Made by a program: the position numbers and the translations under genes
From: Thermoplasmata archaeon
Lineage (GTDB): Archaea; Thermoplasmatota; Thermoplasmata; Thermoplasmatales; Thermoplasmataceae
Reading direction: 5' to 3'
Assembly: GCA_021846695.1 (NCBI GenBank)
Contig: JAJZWN010000003.1
Coordinates: 1-63,490 of the forward strand
Length of the DNA: 63,490 bases
In this document: piece after piece, positions 59,091-63,490 of the stretch
Layout of the letters: the number at the start of each line of letters is the position of its first letter
How positions within the stretch are numbered: the stretch's first letter is position 1
Notes under the pieces: generated by a model
Databases searched by the model: none
Told to the model about the DNA's origin: nothing
Seen by the model: only the letters and a program-made list of their open reading frames with translations

Positions 59091-60972
59091 TACTGTATAT
59101 CTATGGTATTATAGGTCCGGAAAGATAGTGAAAAAATCTTTCAATAACCGCACATGGATATTTGTTTCAGGAGACGACTATGATTTAGGCATACTTGAAA
59201 AGAGCCTGGATGCAACCAGCTATATTTACAGATATACACAAATGAGTGACATTTATGGAACAAATACTGGTATACAGATATATATGAGGCCTTCCAGGAT
59301 TCCCGATCTTGTGTCCAGAATAGAGCATTCATTTGGCTACAGGCTAAGAATATACAATGCTGATATAAACGTTATTTTACGGTTTATGGCAACAAGGAAT
59401 CTGGAATTTTACATGCTGAAAAATTTATATGAAGAGGATGTAAATGTAAACAGTGTGGAGATATACCCTGTGGCAGCCAATGGGAAAATTAAATCTGTTG
59501 CAATTAATGGAAAAAAATATAGTAATGATTTGTACGGTGCGGTTTACAGATCCATAGAAGAGAATGATATTATTGTATACAGAAATTATTCCGGAGAGTT
59601 CATAACACTGCTCCGTGAGATGAAAAAATATGGCTACGTAATCAATACAGTATTCGGCCATGAAAGGTCTATCGAATCCTATGGCAGGCATTCGTATATA
59701 CCGGGGACTGTAAAAATTAAAAACAAAATATGCATAAATGCCGATTCTTTTATTTACAGTGAATCTGGACTTTCGGGCATATTTGAACTGTCCAGGGTAT
59801 CGTCAATGCCAGCCGAGATCGTATCTTCAATAACCCCTGGAACGGTGGTATCTGCAGTTGAAGTGAAAGAGGCTTTGAAAAGGAAAATACTGGTTCCATT
59901 CAGAAAGGATGATTATGAAATAGCAAAGACGCCCCGTGAATTTTTCGGTGCAGATGTTGGGGGCATTGTTTTTAACCCTGAACCCGGTGTGTATAGAAAT
60001 GTCTATGAAATAGATTTTTCATCAATGTATCCCGGCATAGTAGTCAATTACGGTATATCCCCTGAAAATATCTCAGGGCAAAAAACCTCTTACCTTTCAT
60101 CATTTTTGAGGGATTTACTGGAAAGAAGATTGTTTTACAAAGCGATAAGTGGCAGGGCTGATCTGTATTCAAGAAGGAATATAGCACTGAAAACACTTTT
60201 ACTCAACTCTTTCGGATATACAGGCTACAAAAATGCCAAATTCGGCAGGATAGATGTGCATGAAAAAATCACATATACCGGGAGGATGATAATAGAAACT
60301 GCCATGAGGATTGCAGAGAAGAATAATTTCAGGGTTTTGCATGGGGTTGTGGATTCTCTCTGGCTCTCTGGCAATGGCAACATAATAAAAACTATAAATG
60401 AGATAAAGGAAAAAACAGGAATACCCATTGTTGTGGACTCACATTATAAATGGATTGCGTTCATGCCCCAGAATAATGGGATAGGGTCTGCAAACAGGTA
60501 TATAGGTTTGCGCACTGATAACACCTTCAAGGTCAGAGGTATAGAAATGCGCAGAATAGATTCACCGGAACTGGTAAAAAAATTCCAGAGAGATGCATTG
60601 AATATTTTAAAATGCGATTTTCACCAGCTAAATGGTAAATCCGGGGAACTTGACAGACTGAAAAGGACATATATGAAAATGGATGGATTTCCCATTGATG
60701 ATTTCAGGATACAGCTGGGCATAAACAGGCATATTGAGGAATACAGTGTGAAGAATATTACGTATTACCTCATGAAAACTGCAGGATATGGGCGTGGATT
60801 ATGCCCTGGCATGTCTGTTTCAGGAATTGTAATGGACAAAGGCCACAATATTATACTTGAAAATACAGAATTTTTTGACAGGAAATATTATTCCAAACTT
60901 CTTGAAAGGGCATTCAAACCCTTTGATTTTATTGTTTCACATTCTTTCTATAATATCCCTTATTTTAATTGA
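59059..60972 (+). CDS. polB2: Divergent family B DNA polymerase (archaeal PolB2-like)
   Basis: A 637-residue family B polymerase, shorter than replicative PolB (about 780). Motif A is intact (YEIDFSSMYPGIV, Asp319). Motif B is LKTLLLNSFGY (Lys378, Asn383). Motif C reads HGVVDSLWL instead of YGDTDS: the second, catalytic Asp (432) remains and the first is Val. The KKRY motif reads SANRYIGL. The N-terminal exonuclease region keeps the fold outline, but ExoI (NSVEIYP) and later Asp positions are lost, so proofreading is unlikely. I start at ATG 59059 with GGAGG just upstream. PolB2 of Sulfolobus has been linked to damage tolerance. The gene converges with orc1, overlapping by 36 bp. Confidence 0.88.
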   Translation: MDRIINATGSDTVYLWYYRSGKIVKKSFNNRTWIFVSGDDYDLGILEKSLDATSYIYRYTQMSDIYGTNTGIQIYMRPSRIPDLVSRIEHSFGYRLRIYNADINVILRFMATRNLEFYMLKNLYEEDVNVNSVEIYPVAANGKIKSVAINGKKYSNDLYGAVYRSIEENDIIVYRNYSGEFITLLREMKKYGYVINTVFGHERSIESYGRHSYIPGTVKIKNKICINADSFIYSESGLSGIFELSRVSSMPAEIVSSITPGTVVSAVEVKEALKRKILVPFRKDDYEIAKTPREFFGADVGGIVFNPEPGVYRNVYEIDFSSMYPGIVVNYGISPENISGQKTSYLSSFLRDLLERRLFYKAISGRADLYSRRNIALKTLLLNSFGYTGYKNAKFGRIDVHEKITYTGRMIIETAMRIAEKNNFRVLHGVVDSLWLSGNGNIIKTINEIKEKTGIPIVVDSHYKWIAFMPQNNGIGSANRYIGLRTDNTFKVRGIEMRRIDSPELVKKFQRDALNILKCDFHQLNGKSGELDRLKRTYMKMDGFPIDDFRIQLGINRHIEEYSVKNITYYLMKTAGYGRGLCPGMSVSGIVMDKGHNIILENTEFFDRKYYSKLLERAFKPFDFIVSHSFYNIPYFN

Positions 60973-62025
60973 AAGTATGGAAACAGGCACGTCGTTTATT
61001 GATATATGCTTTGAAACCCCAGACCGGTTGCCACGACTTTGAAGGGATGAAGATATTATATCCAGGCTTTCCAGTTTACGGATTACCCGGTATATTTCAG
61101 GCCTGTTGAGCGTCATGCCGTATGATTCAGCGGTTAACCTTACCTGATTTTCAACTGCATGCATATCCACAAAAAGTTTATCTCCAAGAATGCTGCATAT
61201 TGATAAAAGAACAAGAAGTTCCCTTTTATCAAGCAGCGACAATTTACTTTCTGTTATATATGGATTTATGAGAGAAACAGCCGAGCGTACATCGTCATTA
61301 TTTATAGATTCAGATAATCTGTATTCTGCCATGTAAGATGCCTTCTGTAAAAGTTCTATGGCAAATCTTGCACTGCCGACTGGGGCAGATATATCTGAAA
61401 TATATTTTATTATTGAATCATTATATGTACCCTGCCCGAGTGATAATGCAGCCCTTTCCGATATGATTCTGTATATTTCACTGCCACTGTATTTATTGAA
61501 TTTTAGCTCAACTATGGTTCCATATTTCTTTTCCATATAGCTGAATGGATTTTCCATGGATATTAATATACTGCTTAGTTTAGTTCCATAAATTTCAGAT
61601 GCACGGAATAAATTATATAATCCATCTGTATCATTTTTCAACAGAGTAGTTGCCTCGTCTATTACAAGCACAGTGCTTCCACGAAAAGATATTATTGAAT
61701 TTAATGTGGAAAAAATATCCAGGAAAGAGAGACCCCGATATGATACTGGCCTTCCAAGTCTGGATAGGACATGTTCAAGCAGTGCCTTAATATTTTTGAA
61801 TGAAAGTGCATTCTCATAAATAATAGATTTATTATCCCTCATAAGGAATTTTACTGTTGATGTCTTTCCTGTTCCAGAATCCCCATGTATTATTATATTA
61901 TTTGAAATTCCACTTCTGGCCGGATTTAAAATGGATGACTGTATGGTTGCTATTTTATCATCTCTGAAAAATAATTTTTCCGGGACATAGGATGTATCCA
62001 GAGGAGCAGGATTCACAACAATCAT
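60937..62025 (-). CDS. orc1: Orc1/Cdc6 replication initiator
   Basis: A 362-residue AAA+ initiator: Walker A HGDSGTGKTS (47-56), Walker B VLVIDEATTLL (119-129), sensor-like LISMENPF, an arginine-bearing GSARFAIELLQKA sensor-2 helix (about 236-248) and a C-terminal winged helix (ILGDKLFVDMHAVENQVRL, RPEIYRVIRKLESLDII). It binds origin repeats and loads MCM. Archaeal orc1 genes often adjoin their own origin; the 284-bp spacer upstream is the natural place to look. The C-terminal end overlaps the polymerase gene on the opposite strand. Confidence 0.93.
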   Translation of the reverse strand: MIVVNPAPLDTSYVPEKLFFRDDKIATIQSSILNPARSGISNNIIIHGDSGTGKTSTVKFLMRDNKSIIYENALSFKNIKALLEHVLSRLGRPVSYRGLSFLDIFSTLNSIISFRGSTVLVIDEATTLLKNDTDGLYNLFRASEIYGTKLSSILISMENPFSYMEKKYGTIVELKFNKYSGSEIYRIISERAALSLGQGTYNDSIIKYISDISAPVGSARFAIELLQKASYMAEYRLSESINNDDVRSAVSLINPYITESKLSLLDKRELLVLLSICSILGDKLFVDMHAVENQVRLTAESYGMTLNRPEIYRVIRKLESLDIISSSLQSRGNRSGVSKHISINDVPVSILSIKIRDIIERM

Positions 62026-62309
62026 GATAAATGAGTTTTAAACAGATTATAAATTTTTCCTGTTATAGATATACTGAAAAATACTGGGTTTATTCGTACA
62101 CGGTTTTTCCAGAATTCGTAAAGCAAAGAATAGGCATATAAATAAATATATTTATTATCATAATAGTATATATACCCATATTATTATCGCCAATGTATAT
62201 CAATTTATAATAAATAAGGCACAAAATTTATGTATATAGAATATTTATATTAATATATTATGTTTTATATTAGATAAATATTTAAGTATTTTGGTAATCT
62301 TATCATTCA
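62026..62309. other. Candidate replication origin next to orc1
   Basis: A strongly AT-rich 284-bp spacer between divergent orc1 and the NCS1 transporter. Close to orc1 are three related elements: TTTTTCCTG (62054-62062, plus), TTTTTCAG (62074-62081, minus) and TTTTTCCAG (62104-62112, plus). The third resembles half of the archaeal mini-ORB core TTCCAG. The remaining 180 bp, almost only A/T, could be a duplex-unwinding element. Full ORB consensus palindromes are not seen. The orc1 TATA box lies at 62045-62053. Confidence 0.4.
62045..62053 (-). promoter_or_regulatory. TATA-like box of orc1
   Basis: Minus-strand TTTATAATC is 20-28 bases before the orc1 start at 62025. It touches the first TTTTTCC element, so initiator binding there could repress orc1. 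Confidence 0.45.
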
Positions 62310-63490
62310 ATGCCAGGAGAAAATAACGATAAGGTAATAATGGATGGTTTTGAAGTAGTGGGTGTCAATCCAATACCTAAAAAAGAAAGAAACATGACTT
62401 CGTGGAAATTTTTTATATTCTGGGCAATGGCAAGTGGTGCGGCCCTTGTTCCCATAGCCGGTGAAAAACTTTACAATATGGGGTTAATATATGCAATTAT
62501 AGCTATTCTCCTGGCAACAGGGATAGGATTGATACCTGCAGGCCTTATATCTGATATGGGAAGGCAGATACCGGTACCATCTCTGGTAGTGGCCAGGAAA
62601 ACATACGGATATATGTCGTCCGGTGGTTATTCACTTATATTCACATTTTTGAATCTTGGGTATTTCGGACTTAACGATAGTGTGGGGGCGCTTATAATTA
62701 GCAGCCTCACCCATACATCAATAATTGACTGGTACATTATTATGGGCGGCATACAGATACTTCTTGTTCTGCTGGGAGCCAGATGGCTAGAATATTTTTT
62801 CAGGTACACCGCACCCCTTCTAATAATTAGCTTCGGAATACTGACATATTTCCTCTTCACAACATACAGGATAAATACGGCATCATTGCTTACCCCTATA
62901 GGGCCATTTACCTGGGGTGCAGCGCTGGATTTTCTACTGGGCTTTTCCATACTGGCATGGACATATAAAATATCTACGCAGACCAGATTCGGAGTTCCGT
63001 TCTCAGGCAGGGAAAAAAGAAAGACAAGGACAGGCTACTTTGTTGCAAGCCCGATCGGGATAATGCTGCCTGTTCTTCTTATGGGAATAGTTGGATTTTT
63101 CGGCAACAGCGTTGATCCTGGAACAGGATGGAATGTGGCTGTACTGGCATTTCCGGGCGTTCATGGGATATATAGGATTGTGATCATTATAGCTGCTGTA
63201 CTGCTTGCACTTTCACTGATACATCCAAATGCCATGAATCTTTATCCCGCAACGGCGGATCTTCTGACGTCCCTTCAACCGCTATTCGGGAAAAGCGTAC
63301 ATGAAAAATGGGCACAGCCAGTGGCAACACTTCTTCTTGGAATAGGCGGAATAGTGCTGGCAATAGCAGGTATTCTAGCACGCATATCATCTTTTATAGA
63401 TATACTGGAAGCCATTATATTCCCGTTCACGTTCATACTAATTTTTGACTGGTTTATGCGACTGAGACACACAACAAAAATAAATGATTA
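62310..63490 (+). CDS. NCS1-family nucleobase:cation symporter, 3' end cut by window
   Basis: I translated the frame from ATG 62310; it stays open for 393 codons to the window end. The N-terminus VNPIPKKERNMTSWKFFIFWAM is the NCS1 opening (I-x-P-x-x-x-R before helix 1). It is followed by about ten helices with Gly-rich stretches such as GLIPAGLISDMG and TWGAALDFLLGFSILAW. NCS1 proteins import cytosine, uracil, allantoin or related compounds with H+ or Na+. About 50-90 residues are missing. AAATATTTAAGT (62276-62287) lies about 24-34 bases upstream and may be its TATA box. Confidence 0.85.
   Translation, partial: MPGENNDKVIMDGFEVVGVNPIPKKERNMTSWKFFIFWAMASGAALVPIAGEKLYNMGLIYAIIAILLATGIGLIPAGLISDMGRQIPVPSLVVARKTYGYMSSGGYSLIFTFLNLGYFGLNDSVGALIISSLTHTSIIDWYIIMGGIQILLVLLGARWLEYFFRYTAPLLIISFGILTYFLFTTYRINTASLLTPIGPFTWGAALDFLLGFSILAWTYKISTQTRFGVPFSGREKRKTRTGYFVASPIGIMLPVLLMGIVGFFGNSVDPGTGWNVAVLAFPGVHGIYRIVIIIAAVLLALSLIHPNAMNLYPATADLLTSLQPLFGKSVHEKWAQPVATLLLGIGGIVLAIAGILARISSFIDILEAIIFPFTFILIFDWFMRLRHTTKIND

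Noticed and set aside
1..63490. CRISPR arrays, insertion sequences, prophage or inteins
   Set aside because: No regularly spaced repeats, transposase or integrase signatures, or intein splice motifs were found on reading the window; a repeat-finder could still reveal weak cases.

Overview
The window is a gene-dense, AT-rich archaeal chromosome segment. Archaeal/eukaryotic-type information genes (aIF6, S19e, L31e, L39e, L21e, L37Ae, Rpo4, Rpo12, the Rrp4/Rrp41/Rrp42 exosome, SBDS, Nob1, Pus10, Orc1/Cdc6, Hjc), a mevalonate-pathway operon, CDP-archaeol synthase, a fused electron transfer flavoprotein and a bd-type quinol oxidase beside a futalosine-route menaquinone enzyme together suggest a heterotrophic acidophile of the order Thermoplasmatales, Ferroplasma/Acidiplasma-like. 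The order is inferred from gene content and style only; no rRNA is present to confirm it. No insertion sequences, CRISPR arrays or prophage are visible.

Layout. 1-6.0 kb: a partial ornithine cyclodeaminase-family gene, an archaeal CobT-like protein, an alcohol dehydrogenase without its structural zinc site, a soluble SppA-like protease, and divergent pyrF/pyrE. 5.0-7.0 kb: the translation operon S19e - PDCD5 - L39e - L31e - aIF6. 7-12 kb: an ABC exporter pair, a ferritin-VIT1 fusion (probable iron exporter) and a DUF234 ATPase whose promoter carries a palindrome. 12-20.4 kb: class III aminotransferase, Hjc, thioesterase, a degenerate carbamate-kinase relative, thymidine kinase, a stand-alone RAM domain, small regulators, a degenerate acyl-CoA-synthetase relative, NAD(P)HX repair enzyme and a CDGSH protein. 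20.5-27 kb: tRNA-Pro, cydAB, mqnD, then HMG-CoA synthase - thiolase-like - DUF35. 27-34 kb: slipin and a long information superoperon from SBDS/exosome to KsgA. 34-42.5 kb: transporters, a sulfite-oxidase-fold protein, exonuclease III, hyuAB and DUF763. 42.5-49 kb: Pth2, CarS, an HTH-CBS regulator, thymidylate kinase, MetAP, an E1-like enzyme, TSUP and Nob1. 49-58 kb: fused ETF with a Rieske protein, a gluconolactonase-like gene, two MFS carriers, DUF99, Prs and an acryloyl-CoA-reductase-like enzyme. 58-63.5 kb: cyclophilin, a three-gene operon ending in a divergent family B DNA polymerase, Orc1/Cdc6, a possible origin region and a partial NCS1 transporter.

Expression style. First genes of transcription units commonly have a TATA-like box about 20-28 bases before the start codon, implying leaderless mRNAs. 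Internal operon genes instead show GGTGA/GAGG Shine-Dalgarno motifs; these decide several starts, including TTG starts for Rrp4 and the thiolase-like gene.

Most notable observations: the thiolase-like protein of the mevalonate operon has Thr at the nucleophilic Cys position and Asp in place of the GHP His, although its HMG-CoA synthase partner keeps Glu/Cys/His. The PolB2-like polymerase operon has an altered motif C and a degraded exonuclease, and it converges on orc1 next to a candidate origin. The DUF234 ATPase has a TATA-overlapping palindrome.
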